A stretch of DNA of 64,000 nucleotides from JBPOFY01 sp051252415 (lineage in GTDB: Bacteria; Verrucomicrobiota; Verrucomicrobiia; Opitutales; Coraliomargaritaceae): NCBI GenBank assembly GCA_051252415.1, contig JBPOGA010000019.1, positions 1-64,000 of the forward strand, given 5' to 3'. Shown in pieces: positions 18,488 to 26,481 of this stretch (its first letter is position 1; each line of letters opens with the position of its first letter). A model generated the notes under the pieces. The model saw nothing but the letters and a program-made list of their open reading frames with translations, did no database searches and had not been told where the DNA came from. The translations under genes and the position numbers were made by a program.

Positions 18488-19075
18488 TTAACTTAGTCTA
18501 CAAATATTACGAACTGCGCGTGCAAAGTCTTCAACTACGGTAAACTTTCCTGAGACTTCACCTTTAGCTATCTTATCTGGTAGCGCTGGCTTGCCACAAT
18601 TTACGGCCCATGCAGATGCCTTTGCGTTCCAAGCAGTCTCTAGGTCCACGAGCGTGTCGCCAATCATATGACACTGCGCTGGGGTGGTGTCAAAATGTTG
18701 GCAAGCTTGATCAATGAATCGGGGGGAAGGTTTTCTGTAACCGCCGATACTTCCAGGAGGTTCGGGGGCAATGCACCAGCCTGCGATGTCAGTTGCTTGT
18801 ATTTCGAGTAATTCAAAAAAGCGCTCATGGCAGGCATATACGTTTTCAATCGGGAAATAGCCTCTGCCGACTCCGGATTGGTTCGTCTGAATGCAGAGTG
18901 GAATCTTCAGCTCGATAAGTAAGTGGATGGCTTTCTTAACTCCGGGAAGCAACTCGACATGCTCCGGTTGACTGACGTAGTCCACGTGGCGAATCAAGGT
19001 GCCGTCGCGATCCGCAAAGATGACTGTCTTCGGCTTAGAGTTTTTGAGGGATGGGTTGAGCCAGACGTTTTGCAT
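18488..19075 (-). CDS. HAD-family phosphatase, GmhB/HisB-N-like
   Basis: Phosphatase of 195 aa with the HAD nucleophile motif FADRDGTL (Asp near 21 and 23), the IQTNQSGVGRGYF second motif and MIGDTLVDLETA as the third. The family context is D-glycero-manno-heptose bisphosphatase GmhB, which fits its LPS neighbours. However, the usual four-ligand zinc loop (Cys-x-His ... Cys-x-Cys) is missing: the region reads WCIAPEPPGSIGGYRKP with one cysteine. It is therefore a zinc-less variant or has another sugar-phosphate substrate. Confidence 0.8.
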   Translation of the reverse strand: MQNVWLNPSLKNSKPKTVIFADRDGTLIRHVDYVSQPEHVELLPGVKKAIHLLIELKIPLCIQTNQSGVGRGYFPIENVYACHERFFELLEIQATDIAGWCIAPEPPGSIGGYRKPSPRFIDQACQHFDTTPAQCHMIGDTLVDLETAWNAKASAWAVNCGKPALPDKIAKGEVSGKFTVVEDFARAVRNICRLS

Positions 19076-19104
19076 TAATAAGTATGTAGTGTATAGATGC
19101 TGAA

Positions 19105-19947
19105 TTAGTGTTTAAGCAGAGCTGGTAAAGTGGGGGCTTTGTTGTGAAAGTTGGTGTAGAGTTTTATTGCACGTTGAGTCGTCATTTTCCAGAAGGGTGC
19201 GTTCATGTGTAATGAAGTTTTCCAATTTGGCCCAACATAAACTTTTAGAAATCGGATGTAATCTGCGGAAGATAGGCCTACGTCGAGTGCCGAGAACAGT
19301 AGGGCTGCTAGGTCTTTTATTAACCAGCGCTCGGGGACTGTGCGGCGCTGTTGGACTCGGTGTAAATCGATGAGGTGTAGCGGCAGCACTTTGCCAGGGG
19401 TCCATTGTTTCGCTACATCACGATTGATCAAGAAGTGGTTGAGGTAGAAATCACAATGATTGATTCCATGTTGGTGCATGGTGTGTGCCATACTTGCGAC
19501 TTCTTTGATCATCGCGCGTTTGAGTTGCACCCAAGACTTGTCTCTAAAATCGAGCCATCCTTCGCGGAAGTATTCCAGCGTTTCACAGTCTTCCAGTGCT
19601 TCTAACACTACAAATGACTCAACCGCATTTGGTGCTTTGCCTCGTTCACCTTTGCCTAGGACTGTTGGCACACGTAATCCGACTGCTGCGAGCTTTTCAG
19701 CCGCATCCCACTCCGTGCGTGCGCTGTAGATTGGTTTACGGAAACGATACCATTCCTTTAGCACTGCTGGCCAACCGCTACCAAGGTGTCGCTTGATAAA
19801 TACATGGTGTGGACCAATCTGAGTTTCGTAGGTGAGCCGGTTCTTAACATGGCGATGGATTTCACCTTCGCCGTTTAAAAAGTATGCAAATACATCGATA
19901 TCCTTAGGCAGTGCCTGTTCTAAAGATTCTGTGAGTTCGAGATACAT
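19105..19947 (-). CDS. LPS core heptose kinase (WaaP/RfaP-like)
   Basis: Membrane-associated kinase phosphorylating the inner-core sugar, 280 aa. The kinase lysine lies in VFIKRH (near 51). The catalytic loop is INHCDFYLNHFLI (near 162-174), and LIDLHRVQQRR (near 190) is the metal-binding Asp motif shared with E. coli WaaP. It begins five bases after waaG on the same strand, as in enterobacterial core operons. The precise acceptor sugar is not readable. Confidence 0.87.
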   Translation of the reverse strand: MYLELTESLEQALPKDIDVFAYFLNGEGEIHRHVKNRLTYETQIGPHHVFIKRHLGSGWPAVLKEWYRFRKPIYSARTEWDAAEKLAAVGLRVPTVLGKGERGKAPNAVESFVVLEALEDCETLEYFREGWLDFRDKSWVQLKRAMIKEVASMAHTMHQHGINHCDFYLNHFLINRDVAKQWTPGKVLPLHLIDLHRVQQRRTVPERWLIKDLAALLFSALDVGLSSADYIRFLKVYVGPNWKTSLHMNAPFWKMTTQRAIKLYTNFHNKAPTLPALLKH

Positions 19948-19952
19948 TTGGT

Positions 19953-21080
19953 TTAATAGTCGAGGTCGTCCCCGGAGAGAATTCTTTCGATGGTCTCGGC
20001 TGCAGTTTCGTGGCAGCTATAGAGGTCATTTATATCGGTATACATCTTTGCGTTGCGACTCCATTTCCTACGTGTATCAGCGTCCGTAATGAACTTTTGC
20101 AGTGTTTGATTGAGCATGTCTTGAGAAAATGGGCTGCTCAATACGGCACCTGCGTCCGCAGACTGAATATTTGCTGCGTAGCCGCAGGTATCTGTAGTCA
20201 GGACGGGTAATCCATGAGAGAGTGCTTCGAGGAGGACTTTTCCTGCGGATTCGCTGTATGCTGGATGTAATAAGAAGTCCGCAGCGTCGTAGAATTTAGG
20301 GACATCATCACGCCCACCAAAAAAACGAACAGGAATACCAGCGTTTTTGACTAGTGTGCGATAGTTCTCAGGTTTTCCATTACCAATTACCCAGAATTCA
20401 TGTGTTTCTGCAGCTTGGGCGTTGGCTTTTAGTGCCAGCAGGGCGCGGTGTAGTCCTTTAACTCTAAAGCCAGAGCCTACAAACAGGGAAATGACCGCGC
20501 CTTCAGGAACTTTGTATTTTGTTCGAAGTTCGGACCGGTTGTTCTGTTGTTGTTCAGGAGTTTGTGTGTTTCGAGTGATTCCAGGTGGGAGGAGGTGGAA
20601 ATTGCCGCGGGGGATTTGGTAGTGCTTACGGATGGCTTCGCTTTCGCCTTCGGTTAGAACGAGTGTATGTGGCGGTGACTCAGGATTGAAGAGCTTCGCT
20701 TCCAATTTCGTATAGTAGCGATAGCGCGCACTGAGTTTTTGCCAAAAAGTAGCATCTTTATGCCGTTCCACATAGCATGGGTCGGCAGCGAAGTAGATGT
20801 CAGCATTCGGCACACGATTGAAGGCGACTAGGCCATCGAGCTCATAGTCGGGGAGTGTCTTGTTGAGTGCTTTAAAATAGTGATCGTTGCGCGATGTATT
20901 GGAGATCCCTTTTGTGCCGAGGATGTGGACTTGAACATTGTCAGGCTGGTATCCTTTCCATGTGCGCGCAAAGATATGCACACAATGACCTCGCGCAGCA
21001 GTCGCCAGCGCAGTTGCGAGGCAGTCTTCCTGTAGACCGCCAAATGGGTAATAGTCGTATAGCGCAAAGCCAATATTCAT
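19953..21080 (-). CDS. LPS core glycosyltransferase WaaG-like (GT4)
   Basis: Transfers the first hexose onto the heptose inner core; GT-B fold. I start at Met 21080 because MNIGFALYDYYPFGGLQ aligns with the E. coli WaaG N-terminus and gives 375 aa, about the E. coli length. An upstream ATG at 21137 would add 19 residues. Motifs are SGFRVKGLHRALLAL (donor-domain start) and ESAGKVLLEALSHGLPV with the Glu-x7-Glu nucleotide-sugar motif. First gene of the waaG-waaP-gmhB-like-rpe run. Confidence 0.88.
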   Translation of the reverse strand: MNIGFALYDYYPFGGLQEDCLATALATAARGHCVHIFARTWKGYQPDNVQVHILGTKGISNTSRNDHYFKALNKTLPDYELDGLVAFNRVPNADIYFAADPCYVERHKDATFWQKLSARYRYYTKLEAKLFNPESPPHTLVLTEGESEAIRKHYQIPRGNFHLLPPGITRNTQTPEQQQNNRSELRTKYKVPEGAVISLFVGSGFRVKGLHRALLALKANAQAAETHEFWVIGNGKPENYRTLVKNAGIPVRFFGGRDDVPKFYDAADFLLHPAYSESAGKVLLEALSHGLPVLTTDTCGYAANIQSADAGAVLSSPFSQDMLNQTLQKFITDADTRRKWSRNAKMYTDINDLYSCHETAAETIERILSGDDLDY

Positions 21081-21231
21081 TGTTTTGATCAGAGCGTGGC
21101 TCATGTGGTGCGGCAATGCGAAAAACAATCGCGCCATTTATATGGCTAAATATTTTCCGAATTCGGCGCTATCTTCTAGACACTGATTCTCTTGCGAATG
21201 AAACTTGATTTTTCATGTCGTTTATAAACTG

Positions 21232-22125
21232 ATGCACCTCTCGATTCTCATCTGCACCTACAATAGGGCTCCAGTGTTGAAAGCGACGCTCTCTAGCCTC
21301 GAGGAGCAGTTTGTCGAACCTGTGGAGGGTGTTGAAGTTATCGTCGTCGATAACGCATCTACAGATTGCACTGCAGATGTGGTGCTAGGCTTTGAATCAT
21401 TTCAATACTGTAGAGAGGATCAGCTCGGACTTTCAAATGCTAGAAATCGTGCTTTGAGAGAAGCACGCGGTGAGTGGATCATTTTCTTGGATGATGATGT
21501 GCTACCAAGTGCAGGATGGTTGGATGCTTATCTAGGATTCATCAGAACAGCACCAAAAAAATGTGGCTTTATTGGTGGGCGTGTGACACCACATTTTGAA
21601 GAACCGCCGCCGAATCCGTTTCTCTCAGAGATTGAGTATATGCATGGCGTGTGGGGACTCTGCGAAGTAGAAAATTATGATTCTTTGATGCAGTCACCAG
21701 AATGCCAACTTCCTGTGGGCGCCAATTTTGGAGGCCGTCGTGAAGCATTTCTAGAAGTTGGATTCGACCCGAAATATGGTCGTAAGGGCACCAAGTTGCA
21801 GAGCTTTGAGGAGACGCTTTTGATGGAGGGCTTATTGGCCAATGGATGGTTCGGACATTGGGTGAAAGGAGCTGAGTTGGCGCACTGCGTTTCAGTCGCA
21901 CGTTTTAGTTTGGAATATGTGGCACGTTTTTATGAAGGGCTAGGTCGGTCGCACTGGGCACATCGCAAAGATTATAGTAGGTGTAAGTTACTTCTAAAAG
22001 TGCTGAAGGGGACGCTACGTGGTTCGCGTGCGATGACTTTCAGTGATGCAAATTTCACGCTTCGAGATTTTACTCGGCAACACTACTACTTAGGGGCATT
22101 TAAAGAAGCATTCAGCTTGAGTTAA
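21232..22125 (+). CDS. Family 2 glycosyltransferase
   Basis: GT-A inverting glycosyltransferase, 297 aa from the Met at 21232 (SILICTYNRAPVL); the longer frame from 21205 adds an unlikely tail. It has VIVVDNASTDCT and the metal-binding LDDDVLP. Its neighbours suggest LPS or surface-glycan assembly; sugar specificity is unknown. It is first of three consecutive GT2 genes on this strand, divergent from waaG. Confidence 0.88.
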   Translation: MHLSILICTYNRAPVLKATLSSLEEQFVEPVEGVEVIVVDNASTDCTADVVLGFESFQYCREDQLGLSNARNRALREARGEWIIFLDDDVLPSAGWLDAYLGFIRTAPKKCGFIGGRVTPHFEEPPPNPFLSEIEYMHGVWGLCEVENYDSLMQSPECQLPVGANFGGRREAFLEVGFDPKYGRKGTKLQSFEETLLMEGLLANGWFGHWVKGAELAHCVSVARFSLEYVARFYEGLGRSHWAHRKDYSRCKLLLKVLKGTLRGSRAMTFSDANFTLRDFTRQHYYLGAFKEAFSLS

Positions 22126-22169
22126 ACGCTCTTACGCCGACGCACTCTTAGTATAATTGTCAGACACAC

Positions 22170-23171
22170 ATGCCACATTCACTTGATATCGGAGTTTTGA
22201 TTCCGACACGAAACTCAATGACGGGTCTACGTGAGCATGTGGAAGATCTCAATCAATGGATTGAGCACGTGCAGCAAGTTGTTGTCGTGGATAGTGAATC
22301 AACAGACGGGACCCTCGAATATCTACGTGAGCATTTACGTCATCCGAATGTGTGCTTTATACAGAATCCTCCAGGCTTATATGCTTCATGGAACCGAGGG
22401 ATTGAGCGTGTTGATGCGAGATATACCTATGTGGCGACACTGAACGATACGATTACCTTTGAAGGTATTCAGCGTCTGTATCAAGTCGCTGAATCAGGGT
22501 CTGCAGATGTGGTATTGAGTCCGCCTGAGATAGTATCTGATGCTGGTCTGCGCTTGGAGCAGAATTGGCCGATTCATGATTTCATTCAACAATTCGTATC
22601 AGAGTCGACTTATGATCTGAATGCCTTTGAGCGAGTGATGTTTAGCTCGCTGTATTTGCCGGGCACATTGATCGGAAGTTCCGCGAGCAATCTGTATCGA
22701 ACCAGTTGTTTGAAGGAGAGTCCGTTTTCGAGTGATTATGGTCATGCGGGGGATTCTGCTTGGGCAATCTCTAGGCCACATGATCATAAATGGTTAATCA
22801 TCAATCAAGTGGTGTCTCGTTTTGTCATGCACGAGAAGAGTGGTGCTCATCGTGATCAAAACCGTGACTGTCGTTGGAAATTGTATGCTTTGGCGACAAG
22901 TCAAATCGAGTCTCTGCTGTCTAAGCTCAACAATACTGAAGCGGAACTGATTCAAGACTCTGTGACTCTTCTAACTAAACTGTGGAAAGAGAAAGAGAGT
23001 GTCGCTTTACATTATAAGGAGCTACGCGGGCAAGCGATCCCCTGGTTTCTAAAAATGAAGGGCTGGGAGATTCGTCGAAGAAAACTGAGCTTGCGTCAGG
23101 ACTTAGCGGAAATTGAATCCAAGATTAAGGAATTATTGTTATCGCACAAATTTGAAGGAGGAGGTCGTTAA
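22170..23171 (+). CDS. Family 2 glycosyltransferase
   Basis: 333 aa. The N-terminal GT-A domain has VLIPTRNSMTGLR, VVVVDSESTDGT and ATLNDTITF where DxD is expected; the weak DxD (LND) is a notable deviation. The C-terminal third is helical and charged. It is the second of three GT2 genes in a row and ends five bases before the next. Confidence 0.82.
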   Translation: MPHSLDIGVLIPTRNSMTGLREHVEDLNQWIEHVQQVVVVDSESTDGTLEYLREHLRHPNVCFIQNPPGLYASWNRGIERVDARYTYVATLNDTITFEGIQRLYQVAESGSADVVLSPPEIVSDAGLRLEQNWPIHDFIQQFVSESTYDLNAFERVMFSSLYLPGTLIGSSASNLYRTSCLKESPFSSDYGHAGDSAWAISRPHDHKWLIINQVVSRFVMHEKSGAHRDQNRDCRWKLYALATSQIESLLSKLNNTEAELIQDSVTLLTKLWKEKESVALHYKELRGQAIPWFLKMKGWEIRRRKLSLRQDLAEIESKIKELLLSHKFEGGGR

Positions 23172-23176
23172 TCGCC

Positions 23177-23926
23177 ATGTCGTTACCAGACCCAGAGATC
23201 ACTGTAGTCATCAGCACTTATGATGATCGTGATTTTGTTGCGAAGAAACTCGTCGAGATCGAGGCACAGTCTGCCTTTAATCGAGCAGAGTTTATTTTTA
23301 TTGAGTCGGCATCGCCAGGTCTTGAGCGCGAGTTACTCGAGCCATTTTGCGATAGGCATGCTAACTGTAAATTGATTGATCTTGATGGGCGCGTGAATTT
23401 GTATCAAGCGTGGAACCTTGGTTGGGAAGCCGCGAACGCGCCACTTGTGTGTATTTCTAACATGGATGATACGATGCACCCTCAGTTACTTGAAGAAGTG
23501 ATTTCTGCGATGGAGTTACATCCATGGGATCTAGCATCTGTATTAATTGCCAAACAAAATAGGGATAGTGATTGGAATTCATGGGAGCGCACACGCTTGC
23601 GTAAATTGGAACTGAGCACTCGGCCTGGACCCTTTTTTGTGTGGCGGTCTGAGCTGAAGGAACGGATCGGTATGTTTGACTCAGCCTTGCAGGTCGCGGG
23701 TGATAAAGATTTCTGGGCACGTGCTTTGAATGAGAAACTACGTATCGGTTTAATCGAGGAGGTGCTTTATTTATATACAAAACATGCAGGACAGCTCTCG
23801 AAAGGTGCAGTGCATGCTGAACAGGAAAAAGCATTGCTTGAGGCAAAGTCGTATCCCCATGTGTGGCCAAAAGACTTTCAGGCAAAGATACGTCGAGTTC
23901 GGCTACGGCGAAAGCTACCTTGGTGA
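23177..23926 (+). CDS. Family 2 glycosyltransferase
   Basis: 249 aa GT-A enzyme with VVISTYDDRDF, SNMDDTMHP as the DxD-equivalent and AGDKDFWARAL as the likely acceptor-base loop. It is the last of three GT2 genes. A possible terminator follows at 23993. Confidence 0.83.
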   Translation: MSLPDPEITVVISTYDDRDFVAKKLVEIEAQSAFNRAEFIFIESASPGLERELLEPFCDRHANCKLIDLDGRVNLYQAWNLGWEAANAPLVCISNMDDTMHPQLLEEVISAMELHPWDLASVLIAKQNRDSDWNSWERTRLRKLELSTRPGPFFVWRSELKERIGMFDSALQVAGDKDFWARALNEKLRIGLIEEVLYLYTKHAGQLSKGAVHAEQEKALLEAKSYPHVWPKDFQAKIRRVRLRRKLPW

Positions 23927-23992
23927 ATCAACGATCCTAGCTTTATGCTGCCGCGTATCATGAATTGTGATTTCGAAAGAGGTGATAGAACA

Positions 23993-24015
23993 GGAGCATC
24001 CTGCTCCCATTTTTA
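23993..24015 (+). terminator. Possible terminator after the GT2 genes
   Basis: GGAGCA and TGCTCC arms around TCC, then CATTTTTATT. A short stem with a modest T-run, positioned after the last of the three GT2 genes. Confidence 0.5.
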
Positions 24016-24059
24016 TTGTGCGTATTTTCCCCAAAAGTGATGCGCCAGTATAGCGATTA

Positions 24060-24567
24060 TACCAATTTGAATAAGGTTTGGCGCGGTAGCGCAGGTCCGT
24101 CTCGGACCGCACGATGGACCAAAACGTTCAGAATGAAATTGCGGCGCCGTTTCGACAAGCTCAAGGCCCTGAGGCTCTCGAAGGGCGAGACGCGCCGAAT
24201 GGCACTACTTTCAGCGTCAACCGAACTGGGACTGATAACCTGCAGGTGGCCAACACGAAAGTATTTAGCTCTCCTCCTTGGTTATTAAGGAGGAGTATCG
24301 GCGAAGCCGAGGAGGTGGTTCGTCGACCGTGTGTAAGCAGCTCATACGTGAACGACCCTTCCGTCTGCGGCCCTTCGACGAGCTCAGGGTGGTGAGCCTG
24401 TCGAACCCACAAGCGCAGACACCTTCCCTTGGCAGGGAAGGTGCTCAATATCAACTACAGGTATTCATACCACGCACCTCAAATCCGTCTATAGGTAGTG
24501 CTATTCGAGACGCGCCTGCGCTAACAAAACGGCAACTTGATAAAATCAAACCTTTCTAAGAGTGGTA
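24060..24567. mobile_element. Nested MITE-like element pair
   Basis: No gene is seen in 23927-24567. The outer copy begins ATACCAATTTGAATAAGG and ends with the imperfect inverted complement AAACCTTTCTAAGAGTGGTAT (about 22-bp termini). It is interrupted at about 24148 by roughly 358 bases ending at 24505; the copy at 62059-62242 lacks this insert. The insert carries GAATGGCACTAC and GTAGTGCTATTC termini and small hairpins at 24271-24295 and 24419-24443. No transposase is present, so it is non-autonomous. The carbamoyltransferase stop codon (24568) abuts the outer end. Confidence 0.7.
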
Positions 24568-26307
24568 TTAGAAGTCTGGTGCGTCGGCTTTACGAACCAT
24601 CACATTGCCCATAATAAGAAACTGCAGGTCGGATCCGTAGAGCATGTTCAAGGCATCGGTTGGTGAACAGACCATCGGCTCACCTCGACGATTTAGCGAA
24701 GTGTTGAGGCAGACACCGTGTCCACGCAGGCGTTCAAGCTCTTTGATTAAATCGTAGTAAGGCTTGTTAGTTGCTTCTGTGACGATTTGTGCGCGGGCAG
24801 TGCCGTCTTCATGCACGACCTCGGGGACACGCTCTTTCCAGTGCTCAGCCATATCGAAGGTGAAAGTCATGTAAGGCGCGGGGTGCTTTGACTGAAGCAG
24901 GTCTTCGGCTACCGTGTCTAACATGCTCGGGCAGAATGGGCGCCAACGCTCGCGGTATTTAATCTGTTCATTAATACGGTCTGCGACACCGGGGTAACTT
25001 GGGTCGCCAAGAATGCTGCGATTACCTAGAGCTCGGGGGCCAAATTCCATTCGTCCTTGAAACCAAGAGAGTGGATTTCCCGCAGCGAGAATTTGCGCAC
25101 CTGTGATCGACGGCTTCTCGAGAATTTCCCAAGTCGGTTTAACCGGGTGTTGTTTGCAGGCTTCGATACATTCTTCGGTCGTGTATTCTGGTCCGAGGTA
25201 AGCGTACTCTTGCGGCTGTATTGTTTCTCCAGCCAGGTGAGCCGCATAGGAAGCCGCCCCGATGGCGGTGCCAGAGTCACTCGAAGCTGGTTGAACAAAG
25301 AGCTCATCGACGTAGGGGAGTGCCATAATGCGTTGATTCAGCTTCACGTTGAGGGCAACACCGCCCGCAAATGCGAGTTTGCCTGTCTCGCGAAGGATAT
25401 CGCCGAGGTAGAAATCAATGAGATGTAGCGCCACATCCTCGAGGAGCTGCTGAATCGATGCGGCGTAATCGATGTAGGGGTCGTCTATCTCGTCACCTTG
25501 ACGTTTCGGTCCCAGCCACTCGATGAGCTTCGGGCTGAAATAATAGCCTTTACCGTTCTCCTTGTAGCGGCGGTTGCCGATGACGTTGACGAGCTGAGTA
25601 TTTACTGTGAAGTCGCCATTGCCGTATTCGATTAGGCGAGAAAAGTCATATTTCTTAGCGTCACCGTAGGGTGCCATACCCATCACTTTGAACTCACCAT
25701 CTAGCATGTCGAAGCCAAGGAATTGGGTGAGGGCTCCGTAAACACCACCGAGTGAATCAGGATCATAGAACTCTTTGATCTTATGAATTTTCCCGTTCTC
25801 CGCGTAGCCAAAAAAAGTGGTGGCATATTCACCCTTACCATCAATTCCGAGAATCGCAGTCTTTTCAGTGAAGCCACTCAAGTGGTAAGCGCTGCTGGCA
25901 TGGGCCATGTGGTGCTCGACCGGCTGAAACTTCGTTTTCGTCATGTCGAAACCGAGCTCATCAAGCATTGCTAAAGCTTGCTTCTGATTGCGATGGAAGC
26001 GGCGATTGCCATTGAACAGTGCTGTCAATGCACGGTCGGGCGCATACCAATAGCGCTTCGCATAGTGCCAACGATCTGGACGATTGAGCGAAATGGGCGC
26101 GAAAGGATAGGCAACGATGTCGATCTCCTCGGGCTTGAGGCCCGCCTGCTTGAGGCAGTAACGTGTCGCTTCGATACCTGCCTTACCTTTTGCATGTTTA
26201 TCACGAATGAAGCGTTCTTCCTCGGCAGCAGCGACCAATTTCCCATCGACAAAAATAGCTGTCGCTGGGTCGTGCCCTACGGCGCCTCCTAGTCCAATGA
26301 TATTCAT
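24568..26307 (-). CDS. Carbamoyltransferase (NodU/CmcH family)
   Basis: 579 aa enzyme that carbamoylates a hydroxyl (of a sugar, in this context). The N-terminal ASKHA-like ATPase fold begins MNIIGLGGAVGHDPATAIF. VEHHMAHASSAYH (near 130) holds metal-binding histidines, and LAFAGGVALNVKLNQ and PASSDSGTAIGAA follow. The C-terminal YrdC-like part has MEFGPRALGNRSILGDP. It lies inside the LPS locus and points away from the LpxL-WaaF fusion, so a carbamoylated core or O-unit sugar is inferred. Confidence 0.9.
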   Translation of the reverse strand: MNIIGLGGAVGHDPATAIFVDGKLVAAAEEERFIRDKHAKGKAGIEATRYCLKQAGLKPEEIDIVAYPFAPISLNRPDRWHYAKRYWYAPDRALTALFNGNRRFHRNQKQALAMLDELGFDMTKTKFQPVEHHMAHASSAYHLSGFTEKTAILGIDGKGEYATTFFGYAENGKIHKIKEFYDPDSLGGVYGALTQFLGFDMLDGEFKVMGMAPYGDAKKYDFSRLIEYGNGDFTVNTQLVNVIGNRRYKENGKGYYFSPKLIEWLGPKRQGDEIDDPYIDYAASIQQLLEDVALHLIDFYLGDILRETGKLAFAGGVALNVKLNQRIMALPYVDELFVQPASSDSGTAIGAASYAAHLAGETIQPQEYAYLGPEYTTEECIEACKQHPVKPTWEILEKPSITGAQILAAGNPLSWFQGRMEFGPRALGNRSILGDPSYPGVADRINEQIKYRERWRPFCPSMLDTVAEDLLQSKHPAPYMTFTFDMAEHWKERVPEVVHEDGTARAQIVTEATNKPYYDLIKELERLRGHGVCLNTSLNRRGEPMVCSPTDALNMLYGSDLQFLIMGNVMVRKADAPDF

Positions 26308-26481
26308 ATTGTCTAGCTAGTAAGCGTTTCTTTTAAAGCGCAAGTGTGCAGATTAATGAGAGTAGAATTTCAATTTTATGAATGACGCGTAACGCGTATC
26401 GATATCTGGGAAAATTTCGCAGTTGCTATCTATAGGTATGCATCGTTCTGATTGAGCGCTAATGACGTAAATGACGTGATC

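Noticed and set aside
24016..24559. Several short frames in the 24 kb gap
   Set aside because: All fall in repeat elements with no protein-like features, and an uninterrupted copy elsewhere shares the DNA but not the frames.
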